Shown here: piece after piece, positions 22,486-31,491 of the stretch
Position numbering within the stretch: position 1 is the first letter of the stretch
Layout: every line of letters begins with the position of its first letter
Assembly: GCA_003116875.1 (NCBI GenBank)
Contig: BCKT01000010.1
Location: 496,001-560,000 of the forward strand
Origin: Takashimella koratensis
Lineage: Eukaryota; Basidiomycota; Tremellomycetes; Trichosporonales; Tetragoniomycetaceae
DNA length: 64,000 nt
Direction: 5' to 3'
The notes under the pieces: generated by a model
What the model saw: only the letters and a program-made list of their open reading frames with translations
Database searches by the model: none
What the model was told of the DNA's origin: nothing
Program-made: the position numbers and the translations under genes

Positions 22486-22873
22486 ACTGCCTCGTGAAAC
22501 GAGAATATGGTGTGTACGATATGAAGATGATCCGACGAAATAACCTGGTTCAGCCAACCTCTTCGCTTCTGGGCCAAAATGTGAGACTGAATCTTGTCAC
22601 AGGGCAAAAGCTCAGAACAACAACATACATCCTACGAACAGATAGTATCTCTCGAGGGGGGGCTAATAAACATATCGCGATAGCGAGTGAAGATGAGTTA
22701 ATATAGACTCTTGTGGGGTTCGTTTTTTTTTTGGTTTGGTTTTTGTTGTTTTCGTTTCCTCAAGCTTTTCTATCACTTGGGTATATATAGATATAGGCAT
22801 TCAAGTCGAGTGCGCGACGCGACATCGTATGTAAGAATGAGGGAGAGGGAGGAAGCGAGGACAAAGCCCGCGC
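22486..22873. other. Convergent 3' flanks
   Basis: 388 bp between two convergent genes. Contains T-rich runs (22722-22760) and TATATATAG-type A/T sequence (22784-22795) consistent with 3'-end signals. No gene. Confidence 0.4.
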
Positions 22874-25427
22874 TTAGAGGATGAGGACGACGTCTCCAAC
22901 ATCGGTGTGAGCGATGACCTTGGAGAAGCCCGGGAAGGGGATGGGCGGGTGGTGAGGGGGTCCACCGGGGCCCTTGTGAGGCGGGCCATGGGGAGGAGGC
23001 GGGCCGTGAGGGGGAGGAGGGCCGTGAGGGGGAGGAGGGCCGTGAGGGGGAGGAGGGCCGNNNNNNNNNNNNNNNNNNNNNNNNNNNNNNNNNNNNNNNN
23101 NNNNNNNNNNNNNNNNNNNNNNNNNNGGAGGGGGAGGGGGAGGGGGAGGACCGCCGGGACCCTTGTGAGGAGGAGGCGGGCCGGGAGGGGGTGGGCCATG
23201 AGGAGGGGGAGGGGGAGGTCCGTCCGGTCCGTCCGGTCCGTCCTCTGGTCCCTCCGGGAACGGAGGGGGAGGGAAGTCTGAAAAGTCCATCTCGTCAAAC
23301 TCCATTCCGAAGAATCGCTTGCCAAACTCGTTCTCGTCCTGGTTGTGCTTCTCGAAGAACTCGACGACCTCGTCAAATGCAGCCTTGAGCTCGACGTTGT
23401 CAAGCAAGTGCTTGTGCTCGTGGTGGTGGTCATGCTCCTGCTCGGGCTCCTCGTCGTCAAACTTGGAGCCGTTGTGGGGGGGATGAGGGTGCGACATGTT
23501 GAACTTGGGGAAAACGAGACCCTCGGCGAGCTCGCCCTTCTCGGTCTGGATTTGCTTGAGGTACTTGATGTGCTTGGGGCCAGCGTGGACCTCGACGTCA
23601 CCGACAAAAGTACCAGCCTTGAAGAAGCCCTTGAAGGTGCGAGGGCCGTGGACGAAGACCTTGCCGGTGTGGGAGAAGGCCTTGATCACGGACGAGACGA
23701 AGGGAGGCTGACGGACGTGGAGCGAGATCGAACCAGAGACCGACTTGGCAACGATGATCGCGGGGGGAGGAGGCGGGTGGTGGGGCCTCTTGCCGCCGGG
23801 GAAGGGGCCCTTAGGCTTGTCCTCGGTAGCGAAGAGGCTGAACGGCCACCACTTGCGAAGACCAGCACCGCGGGCACCGTGGCATCCCGAGCGCTTCTTC
23901 TCACCAGCCGCGTGAGCCTTGCCATGCTTCTTCTCGTGCTTGGCGTGGTGCTTCTTCTCGTGCTCGGCGTGCTTCTTCTCGTGGCGCTCGTGCTTGTCAC
24001 CCTTGGACTTCTTGTCGTGTCGGCGATGCTCGCGCTCGTGACGGCGGTGCTCACGCTCCTCGTCGTCGTCATCGTGGTGTTCGTCAAACTCGTGCTCCTC
24101 CTCATCATCGTCGTGGTGGTGCTTGAACCCGTGGTGGGGGCGGTGCTTGTGCTCGTGCTCGTGCTCGTCGGCGAACTCGATCGAGTGGTTGCCGTGAGTG
24201 TGGTTGCCCTTGTGGTGGGGAGGAGGGAAGAGCGGGAAGACGGTGATGTTCGCCTTGATGTCGGAGCTGGTAGAGTCAGTATTGCTAGAGCACAAGGAGA
24301 AAATAGCAACCTACGTGATCGACTTGAGGACGAGGAGGTGCGAGACGTTAAAGTTGCCGCCAACGGTACCGTCGACAGTCTCAATCTCGACAAACTTGCC
24401 CTCAATGTCCGGGAGGGAGACAGAGTCGATAGCGCGGGCGGAGAGGTGCTTGAAGGTGACGCCGGCAGCAGACGGGTGGATAGCGAGCTCGAGCGACGCG
24501 GCCGAGTTCATGTGGAGCGAGCGGACGTGTTTAGCACGCTGAGGCAAGACAAGGTGGAGCGTGTGGTGCGCAGCAACTGCGGAGGACTGCCATGTGTTAG
24601 TTGTGGTAATGATGGTTATGCAGTCGCTACTTACGTTGACGCTGAGCGAGTCCCACTTGTGGGCCGACGCGAGCTGGACAGAGGCCTCGAGAGCCTCAAG
24701 ACCGGCCCAAGTCGACTCGACAATGAGCAAAGGAGAAGTCTGCGCCTCGTCCTCGGCGCGCGAGACAACAACACGACCGGCCGCACCCGGCTGGAAGTCG
24801 AGTGCGAGTCGGCGGTGCCTACCGTGCGCGAGCTCAAAGGTCGCGTTGGCAGTCTGGTAGACATCCGCGCCAGAGAGCAGGGAAGACGAAGGGAGCTCGA
24901 GAGCCGTGTTGTAGGACGCAGGGGTAATAGTCGACTGCGGGCGCAGTCAGTTGGTGTGCTTTTGGCAAAAGGTTTTTATTCCCCCTTGTTTGGGAAGTGG
25001 GATGGCGAGGGTTTTCGTGCTATCGCGCAGTGAAGCCCACGTTTGCAGTGATGTCTGTGTGTGAAGGGGGGGAGAGAGTACTCACCTCGCCGTGGAAGTC
25101 CCATGGGTGGCCGTCAAACTCGTCGTCGTGGTGGAAGCCGTGGTGGTGGTGGTGGCGACCGAAGTGGTGAACGGTGCTGCGAATGGAGCCAGCAGTGAGC
25201 CAGAAGGCACCAGCAGCGACCAAGAACTTCTTGGGCTTGCTGAGACCGGTCCAGCGCTCCTTGGTACGAGTGGCGAACGAACCGCGACCGACACGGAGAG
25301 TGGTCTGGTCGGCGGCGTCGATAGGGCCAGCACCGGTGGCGAGGGGCTCGGTCTTCTCGTTCATGTGGCTAGGGAGGAGCGGGGTAGCAGACATGTCGTC
25401 CTTGTCGATCCCGCGAAGGTCACTCAT
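22874..25427 (-). CDS. His/Pro-rich single-pass membrane protein, interrupted by an assembly gap
   Basis: Starts at ATG 25427 (MSDLRGIDKDD). The first exon encodes a 77-residue basic/polar N-terminus, a probable transmembrane segment (KFLVAAGAFWLTAG) and a His cluster (FGRHHHHHGFHH). Later exons encode repetitive beta-strand sequence (SLSVN, SLHMNSAASLEL, FVEIETVDGTVGG) reminiscent of DUF4097-like adhesin folds; that likeness is my impression only. A long His/Asp/Glu/Lys-rich region (KKHAEHEKKHHAKHEKK) follows, then SGSISLHV and FVGDVEVHAG strands. The C-terminus is Pro/Gly-rich (PPPPHG repeats) and holds the 66-N gap, ending GDVVLIL. The His/acidic regions suggest metal binding or a disordered surface, which is inference. 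The true repeat length is unknown. Confidence 0.7.
22993..23160 (-). repeat. PPPPHG-coding tandem repeat with gap
   Basis: 15-bp units (GGGCCGTGAGGGGGA type on the plus strand) encode PPPHG repeats. The gap 23061-23126 lies inside the array, so copy number is not known and the frame across the gap is unverified. Confidence 0.8.
23061..23126. other. Assembly gap (66 N)
   Basis: Run of N inside the G/A-rich repeat array of the His/Pro-rich membrane protein gene. Confidence 0.99.
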
Positions 25428-26558
25428 GTATCAGAATCCGATTCGAGATGACCAGTGTTTGTGTTGGGATGAGAGATGAGGAAACAACAAAGAGTTGAAA
25501 GTGAAAGTGGAAAGGAGAGAATGGGAAAAGGAGGCGTGAGAGGTGGTGTATTTGTGGGTGAGGTTATTTCGGGAAGTGGGATGTTTGGCGGCTACTGCTG
25601 CCCTGTGCGTAAGACGACGAATGAGCTGCGCTGATGACCTTTGGGCTTGGTCTTGGCTTCGGCACGGATCGAGTGACGACGCAACTGATATGCACAGTCC
25701 AGGTTCAATGAATCAATGCACAACCACGCTAGACACGGGTCCTACTCGCAGTGACTGGAGGAAAAATTACATACTCGGTGGCCGAGAGCGACAGCTGCAA
25801 AGAAGCGGTGTGGTCTGGTTAGAGGTGGAGAGCGAGTGTGGATCTCTCCTGCCGAGACGCTGACGATGAGCGGCAGGAGAGAGGAGGGGGAGGGGAAGGG
25901 GCAGGGGAGGGCGGCAGGAGGGGACGGCAGAGTGGTGGGGAATTCTGAATCGACTGGTGCAAAGTCAGACGCTCCTTTCACCTGGCCCAAACAGCCCGCA
26001 GCCGCCCCGGTGACCGCGAGCAGCAGAAGGGGGCAGGAGGAAGGGGGGGAGGGAAGGCGTGGGAGGACGCGGCGGCTGGGAGAGACAAGAGACAAGAGCA
26101 GGGGCGGGAAGGGGGGAGGAATTCTACAGTACGAAATAACGAAAAAGGCGCAGTCGACTGCGCAGATCCCAAAAGGGTTCAATCTGACACAGAGCTCACT
26201 TTCCCGGCTGGGAACCGACGCAGTAAAGCTATGGTCATTACGAATGTGGCACGCGCAGAACACCTCGGTCATGCTTGCCCCCAACTCCCTTTGCCACGCC
26301 TAAACCACGCAATGGCTTGACGCCCTACCCTTCCTCCCCCGCAACCACCTCGTAGGTCATTCCCACGTGTCAAATATAAACCGGCGTAGACGAGTCTCAT
26401 CAGGCCCCCGCTTCGTCCTTTGCTCCCTTGGTCTCTGCTAGCGTGTCGCAGGTGATGCCAGCTGCGGGGTTACGCAACCCGCCCGAACCCGATGACGGGC
26501 GACATCTCCGCTGCGCCCTCGTCAGTACGCGTACGACCCAGACGTGGTTGTGTGTGGT

Positions 26559-26599
<41 letters not shown>
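26559..26599. repeat. Poly-G tract, 41 nt
   Basis: 41 consecutive G on the plus strand, interrupting a degenerate minus-strand frame (poly-Pro if read there). Confidence 0.9.
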
Positions 26600-26600
<1 letters not shown>

Positions 26601-26609
26601 TTTAGGTTC

Positions 26610-26810
26610 GGGATACCGGGTCTGGTTCGGGTCGGGATTGCGCTGCAAGTTGCCAAGAGATTCGATCCAGGTAGCGTTGGCGTCGATCAGAGTCTGTTTA
26701 GTAAATGCCGCGTTGAAGATCGACATGACCTGGTCAATAGAGTGTCAAGGCTCGGATCGACCAAGAACCTCGCAGAGTCCTCGTCATGACGTTGTTTGAG
26801 GGCTGAGGTC
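26610..26810 (-). pseudogene. Degenerate relative of element E
   Basis: On the minus strand one frame reads ELTSALKQRHDEDSARFLVDPSLD. After a frame change another reads SIDQVMSIFNAAFTKQ...NATWIESLGNLQ. The VDPS/SIDQ...FN.AF arrangement resembles VDPSIDQLVSNLNSAY of element E at 10276-10578. With two frames and a poly-G run after it, this is best called a remnant. Confidence 0.3.
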
Positions 26811-27091
26811 AGCTCAGTCACTCCACTCGAGCGCAGTATTCAGAGCTTGGATAATAGATTCGCGATCGCAGTTCCGTCGGGACTCAAGTTGGCGTCAGGT
26901 TGATCCTCTTCGGCAAAGATATCAATCAAGGACCTAAAATCGCATCTCAAACCTGGCTCAAAGGTGTTCGACGAGGGATTTCGATCAGCCAAGGTTGCGA
27001 AGTCCATAGCTGCGCAGTTCGTCTAGATGCTTGATCAGAAGACCCTTTGCACTTGTCCGGGCTTCGCGGTCTATAAGCCCGAGAAGCTCGA

Positions 27092-27205
27092 AAATCAGCA
27101 GATGATGACCGCCTTCTACAAGTCTGAACTTTTGTCTCCCTCACGCCTTTGTGTCCAGTCATACTGAAACGATAAGAAGGCCAAAGGTCCTTTCCCCTCC
27201 CAAAT
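27092..27205. repeat. Diverged duplicated segment, copy 1
   Basis: Matches 28237-28347 at roughly three bases in four by eye, including TGAACTTTTGT and ACTGAAACG strings. On the minus strand both copies can encode a QPRREENKSS-like peptide, suggesting former coding sequence. Copies are about 1.15 kb apart in the same orientation. Confidence 0.55.
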
Positions 27206-27602
27206 AAGCCACACAGCCTTCTTGCCAGTGGTCACCTGGCTCAAAACTTTTCATGCTCCTTCTTTGGACTTTTGATAAGTGAACCTCAGCGCAGACCGCA
27301 TGCTTTGCCTTCCCCATTCCTTCACATATCTGGGGTGGAGCGAAGATCTGATACTAACCGCGAGAATGATGCCGCCTCTGCCTAGGTCTCCGCGCTTTGT
27401 CAAGGTCCGAGAACATGGTCCGAAGTGTCGGCTGGGTGGTGGCAGTCCACGAAGGATCTGGAATGTCGCGGTGGTAAACAAAGGATCACCTCAACGAGCT
27501 TGCATCTCTCATCCTTTATCTACAATTTACCTGTGTCACCACGGATTTATTCTCTCTCCTACTCTTTCCACAATCGTTTCCAAACTCGGGAAATGCTGGG
27601 AG

Positions 27603-27650
27603 TCAAAGGACTGGTTCGTGTCAAAGGACTGGTTCGTGTCAAATGGCTGG
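27603..27650. repeat. 18-nt minisatellite, about 2.7 copies
   Basis: Two perfect TCAAAGGACTGGTTCGTG units (27603-27620, 27621-27638) and a third partial, mutated unit. It lies just beyond the 3' end of small gene F1. Confidence 0.85.
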
Positions 27651-27687
27651 CTTAGCGTTGAAGCTGGGAAGCAAAGAGACGCCGAAC

Positions 27688-27915
27688 TCAGCTCTTCTTG
27701 GATAGGACGAGAGGGCGATCGCTGCCGCCGACGTACCAATAGACCTTGGTTGATTTCCTGGCGCTGGTGCTGGTGTCTGTACCAGCGACTGTGGACATTA
27801 CACTGGCTTGGACCTCGGGCTGCTTCGTAGAGGTAGTGGACGATGCAGTGCTTCCGTCCGAGACAGTCTTCACTGTCGATTTATCGTTGACAGTCGTTTC
27901 GCCAGAGTGGGACAT
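27688..27915 (-). CDS. Small protein F1 (75 aa), related to F2
   Basis: Open frame from ATG 27915 with a consensus-like ACC before the start. The product is Ser/Thr-rich and hydrophilic and ends KSTKVYWYVGGSDRPLVLSKKS. The W..GGS..PL motif recurs in F2 (28923-29370), and the leaders are also related (CTAGCACA near both starts, ATATAA-type TATA elements upstream). A GTACGT donor inside the WYV codons with a strong pyrimidine-rich acceptor 70 nt on would give an alternative end (KVYCFNAKPAI), so the 3' structure is uncertain. No function recognised. Confidence 0.45.
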   Translation of the reverse strand: MSHSGETTVNDKSTVKTVSDGSTASSTTSTKQPEVQASVMSTVAGTDTSTSARKSTKVYWYVGGSDRPLVLSKKS

Positions 27916-28922
27916 GGTGGCGTTGTGTGCTAGTTCAATTTGAGTTGTTAGTAGTAGCGGTTGAGTCGTAGTTGGTCTCAATGGAGAGATGGGGCAGTGT
28001 TTCCGCCGACCCGACAGAGAGCCTTCTTATATGTTGACTCAAGGCTGCCTGCGCAGTTTATGAACACCTTGACTCTTGTTGGCGGCTCTTTCTCATGGGG
28101 ACCGCGATTCAACTTCGATGCAGACGTGGTCGCCTAATCCCTCGAAGGCCAGGCCGGAGGGCTTCATCTGGTTGGCAGCGGAGAGATCACGCTCATTGCT
28201 GCGGCGACGAAGCCGTGGTGCATAGCCCTCACGCATGGGAAAAGCAGCAGTCTTAGACTGCCTTCGACGGATTTGAACTTTTGTTCTCCTCCCGCCTTGG
28301 TTGCAACTCACACTGAAACGTGACGAAGGCCTATCGTCCTTTACCTCCACCTAAAAAATGCAGAACACCCATCGACTTCAGCTGCGTGAGCTTGCCTAGT
28401 CGCAAACTGTTCAAAGGTTTCCTTCGCTTGGGTTTTTCTCAACTGCAGTGAGTCACTCGCTGACTCTCTTGGCCTTCCACAGATTCGCATTCGCCGGGTC
28501 TGGACCGGGTGAAAATGCGTGACACGATCAACGATGATGTCGTGGATCGTGGTGTTGTCACAATAAGGCTTCTCGTGAGGATGAACGGTTGGTCTAAAAA
28601 GCTCCCCACCTCTCTTAGTCGGGTATCCCAAACTAGGCATGATCCGAGCCGAAGGAGATGGTTCAGTTCAGTTTGGACATGATCCGAATGCAGGGTGACA
28701 GAAGGTGAGCCTTAGAACTGGTTTCGTCGGCAAAGACTGCACTGAATATTCAGCTCCAAGGAGAAGAGTCAGATGAGATTCATGTGTCAATGTCATATGT
28801 GGGTCAATCCTGGTTCATCCCTTATGTAACCTCCTCTCCTTCTTGCATGAAGCATTTGTGGGTGCTACGACTGAGTCAAGCGCTCTCACGCAAACCTCGG
28901 ACCCTGAGGAGATGTAGTTTGA
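27916..28922. other. Spacer between F1 and F2 with duplicated segment
   Basis: About 1 kb. Contains the F1 leader and TATA-like element (TTATAT at 28028-28033) and copy 2 of the diverged duplicated segment. A 100-codon minus-strand frame at 28341-28640 shows nothing I recognise and is probably not coding. Confidence 0.35.
28237..28347. repeat. Diverged duplicated segment, copy 2
   Basis: Partner of 27092-27205, in direct orientation. Together with the F1/F2 similarity it suggests an old tandem duplication of a 1.1-1.4 kb unit. Confidence 0.55.
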
Positions 28923-29370
28923 CTAGTCATTTGATGCGGCATCAGTCTTCACTGTTTCGGTTTCTGCGTCTTGCTGAGTAGGAGTCGTGTCTGAAAGGGG
29001 TGACTTGACAAGGCTGACCCAGTTGAGCGGCACTGCAGAGCCACCTGCCCACCACAGAATAGGAGACTTTGAAATGGGAGCTCGAAACAACGTGTCGTCG
29101 CCATATTTTCTTCCAGCAATTTCGGAGCGTGGTTTAAGAGAGGGCTCCTCGTTAGCCGTTTCGTCATCCTCTTCGCAGACCCTCTGCAGGTTAGTGTTCT
29201 CGTCAGACTTGTCAGTGAGTTCTTCAGCCTTCATTGCAGCTGTCCAGCTGTTCAAGGATCGACCATGCCCAGCGAAGCTCAGTCCAGTAGCGACGGTTCT
29301 GTTGCGTCTAAGTGTCGACAAAACGGGCCGTTCCTCGGGTGTATCGGTAGAAGTCGTGATCTCTACTGTG
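28923..29370 (-). pseudogene. F2, relative of F1 with no ATG at the expected start
   Basis: An open frame of about 145 codons: Thr-rich start (TTTVEITTSTDTPEE), a basic segment, an acidic middle and a C-terminal part with SKSPILWWAGGSAVPLNW, the same W..GGS..PL motif as F1. At the position matching the F1 start the sequence is ACAGTAG rather than ACCATGT. The only in-frame ATG is internal, at 29235. A leader intron to another exon cannot be excluded. A TTTATAT element (29483-29489; ATATAAA on the minus strand) and one copy of the 14-bp motif (29640-29653) lie upstream. Confidence 0.4.
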
Positions 29371-29787
29371 GTTGTGCTAGTCTCCGTCCTTATGTGTGGT
29401 AGAGGTGAGTTCGTCGTAAGGTGTTACTTCAAGAAAGATGTTGGGGTCAATACGATTTTGTGAGAGCGGCCTTGCCGCAGGCTTTATATGACGCGTGGTC
29501 AAAGCCAGATAAAAGCCGACGATATCTGTTCGCAGCACCCTTTCAGATTCGGTCGCAGAATGGATGTTTAGTTGAAAGGATGCGTCCGCGTCATTTCCCA
29601 GTTTAGTGAACAAAGGTCGATGGGCCGGGACCCGACAAGCGGCCGGATCTTGCTCAGCTAATGACAAAGATGAGCATGCAGCTTGTCGTATCTCATCGCG
29701 TTCTACATCTCGTAACGTTGGTCGATTTCCCGCAGATCCACCCGTTTCTCCCACGCTTCACCTCTTCCCACCCATCCTTTGCCCACT
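29371..29787. other. Upstream region of F2 / 3' flank of NECAP
   Basis: 417 bp containing the F2 TATA-like element and the fifth copy of the shared motif. No gene seen. Confidence 0.4.
29640..29653 (+). promoter_or_regulatory. Shared 14-bp motif, copy 5
   Basis: CGGCCGGATCTTGC, identical to copy 3 upstream of paralogue C, here about 270 bp upstream of the start position of F2. Confidence 0.35.
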
Positions 29788-30644
29788 CTACTTCCGACGT
29801 CCAGGTGGAGGCGGGGGAGGGAGTGAGAACAACCCACCACCACCTCCTCCTCCGCCAGCTGCTGGTGCCGATCCCAAGAGGTTGGCCGACGAGTCCGACT
29901 CGGACGGCTTTTTACGGTCTCGGCCAGGTAGCTTGACGCTGAATGTTTGACCCTCTTTCAATGAGTAGTCCTTTGGTGGTGGTTTGGGCTGGCTGGGCTC
30001 GCCAGTGGATGGGTTGGACCCCGCGGAAGGTGTTGATGCGCTTCCTCGTTTTGCGACAGATTGGAGAGCGACCTGGTAGATGAAGAGTTAGACGAGTTGT
30101 CTAAAAGTCGCAGTTGGAATAGAGATGAGAGGAGGTGGATATTTACCTGGAAGTCAAACGCCTCGCCGCGCTCTGCAAAGCCCATCCCAATGTACGCGCG
30201 CTTCCCTCCCTCTCCCTCCACACGGAGCACAAAGTACCGCGAGCTGTCAAGAACAGGCTCTACCTGAGTCCACGGCGACGCGTACGGTGCCATAGCAAAC
30301 AGCTCGCCGTTGTTGGCGTCCTGCGATGGGATCAGCACCAAGTCGTCATATCCATGAGCTCGTGCGGCGGAGAAGTTCAGCTCGGGACAATTGCTCACCT
30401 CAAGACGCATCTCGCACCGCGATCCAACCTCGATCACGCGTAGTCTTCCCTTCCACAAGAATTGCTCAACGTTCCACTCGGCGGCCTTGTACCCAGACGC
30501 GGTTGTACGCGGGGGCACTTGGTACACTGTGGACGCGGCCGTTAGCTGCGGGCTTCAAAAAGAAGGTTACCAGCTTCCAAACTCACCCATGACCTCGCGG
30601 GCGATGTAGAGGACCGACTCGATCTCGTCTGAGAGGCTGTCCAT
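29788..30644 (-). CDS. NECAP-family endocytic adaptor-associated protein
   Basis: Homologue of animal NECAP1/2, clathrin-adaptor (AP-2)-associated proteins acting in endocytosis. Three exons; ATG 30644 (MDSLSDEIESVLYIAREVM). The PH-like N-terminal domain shows the family blocks VYQVPPRTTASGYKAAEWN, LWKGRLRVIEVGSRCEMRLE, ELFAMAPY, DSSRYFVLRVEG, AYIGMGFAERGEAFDF and then VALQ. A low-complexity tail follows, with DYSLKEGQTFSVKLPGR (matching the conserved tail motif), a run of seven or eight Gly and a PPPPPGRRK end; animal NECAPs also have a short adaptor-binding tail. Stop at 29788-29790. About 250 aa. Introns lie after the first 20 residues and after FDFQ. Confidence 0.9.
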
Positions 30645-30956
30645 GACGGGTAGATGGTAGGTGGGTGAAGGGTACAGGCCAAGGCCAAGCAATTGGTCGA
30701 CCGTTGACCGGGTGTCAGACAGGGCCGTGCGGTGCGATTGGGGTTGTGCTATGAAGCAAGTGGGACATACATAGAACATTTGCCAAACAGAGTCCCTCTT
30801 TCCGCTGACGTAATGTGTCGCTGGGTGGCGAGATTAGGTGCGTCATCGCCGGCTGGGAGAGACACACACACAAACCCCGGGCAGACGACCTGCAAGCGTT
30901 GGATCGACTGTTTCCCTCTTCTTCACCATCTCTCATCCATCCAAACGACATCCAAC

Positions 30957-31312
30957 ATGTCTGACAAAGAAGAGCAGAGTGAGTGCCATACACCGATCCA
31001 GGCAACCAGATGGGTCACGCTGACATGCATCCTTTCGACCTCCGTTGCAGAATTCGGTATCCTTCCCCACCCGGCCAAGACCAACAACCCGGCCGACCTC
31101 GTCGATGAGCCAGCCGAGCACGGAGGGTTGCAAGGTGCCTCGGCCAATGCTTACAATGCCAAGGGCCCGCATGTTCCGTCCAAAGAGGTTGCCGAGGGCC
31201 TCGAGGCGCCCAAATCTCGTGAAGAGGTGAGTACGGAGCTCATAAAACTCTGAGATTAGGAGCTGACGACCTCCCACAGCTCAAGGCCGAGGCTGCCAAG
31301 CTCAACTCGTGA
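30957..31312 (+). CDS. Small hydrophilic protein (about 78 aa)
   Basis: Three exons: 30957-30978, then after a 72-nt intron a middle exon from about 31051 ending SREE near 31226, then a last exon (LKAEAAKLNS) ending at TGA 31310-31312. The product starts MSDKEEQKFGILPHPAK. It is highly charged and free of Cys or hydrophobic segments, with an ADLVDEPAEHGG block and a helical SKEVAEGLEAPKSREELKAE end. It looks intrinsically disordered, in the style of small fungal stress proteins, but I cannot name a family. It is divergent from NECAP over 312 bp. Confidence 0.7.
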
Positions 31313-31491
31313 TCAGAGTATCGAGTAACCAGCTGTACCCAGAATGTCATGTGAACCAGAAGCGTGCAGAGTTGTGCATATGAGTGTAATAGTCTATGCA
31401 AGGATGTTATGAACATTTGGGCCGTATCAGGAGTCCTAACCAAACATAACGATATAGTCCAAGACCCCAGGGCGCAATCTTGTCACGAGAG

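Larger units (their letters stand above)
25428..27687. other. Accessory spacer with decayed elements
   Basis: About 2.3 kb with no intact gene that I can defend. It holds the promoter of the His/Pro-rich gene (left end), a TATAAA at about 26375-26381, the 41-nt poly-G tract, a degenerate segment on the minus strand similar to element E (about 26610-26810), one copy of a diverged duplicated segment (27092-27205) and an 18-nt minisatellite (27603-27650). Confidence 0.4.

Noticed and set aside
23345..25033. A 562-codon plus-strand open frame, the longest in the window
   Set aside because: It is the antisense shadow of the His/Pro-rich gene. Its Val/Leu/Glu-rich composition simply mirrors GAC/GAG/CAC-rich codons on the other strand, and it ignores the intron structure seen there.
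25742..26303. Overlapping 155- and 180-codon frames on both strands
   Set aside because: Purine-rich GGGAGG DNA keeps several frames open at once; none has recognisable content.
28341..28640. A 99-codon minus-strand frame between F1 and F2
   Set aside because: It overlaps only the edge of the duplicated segment and has no counterpart in the other copy, so coding is not supported.
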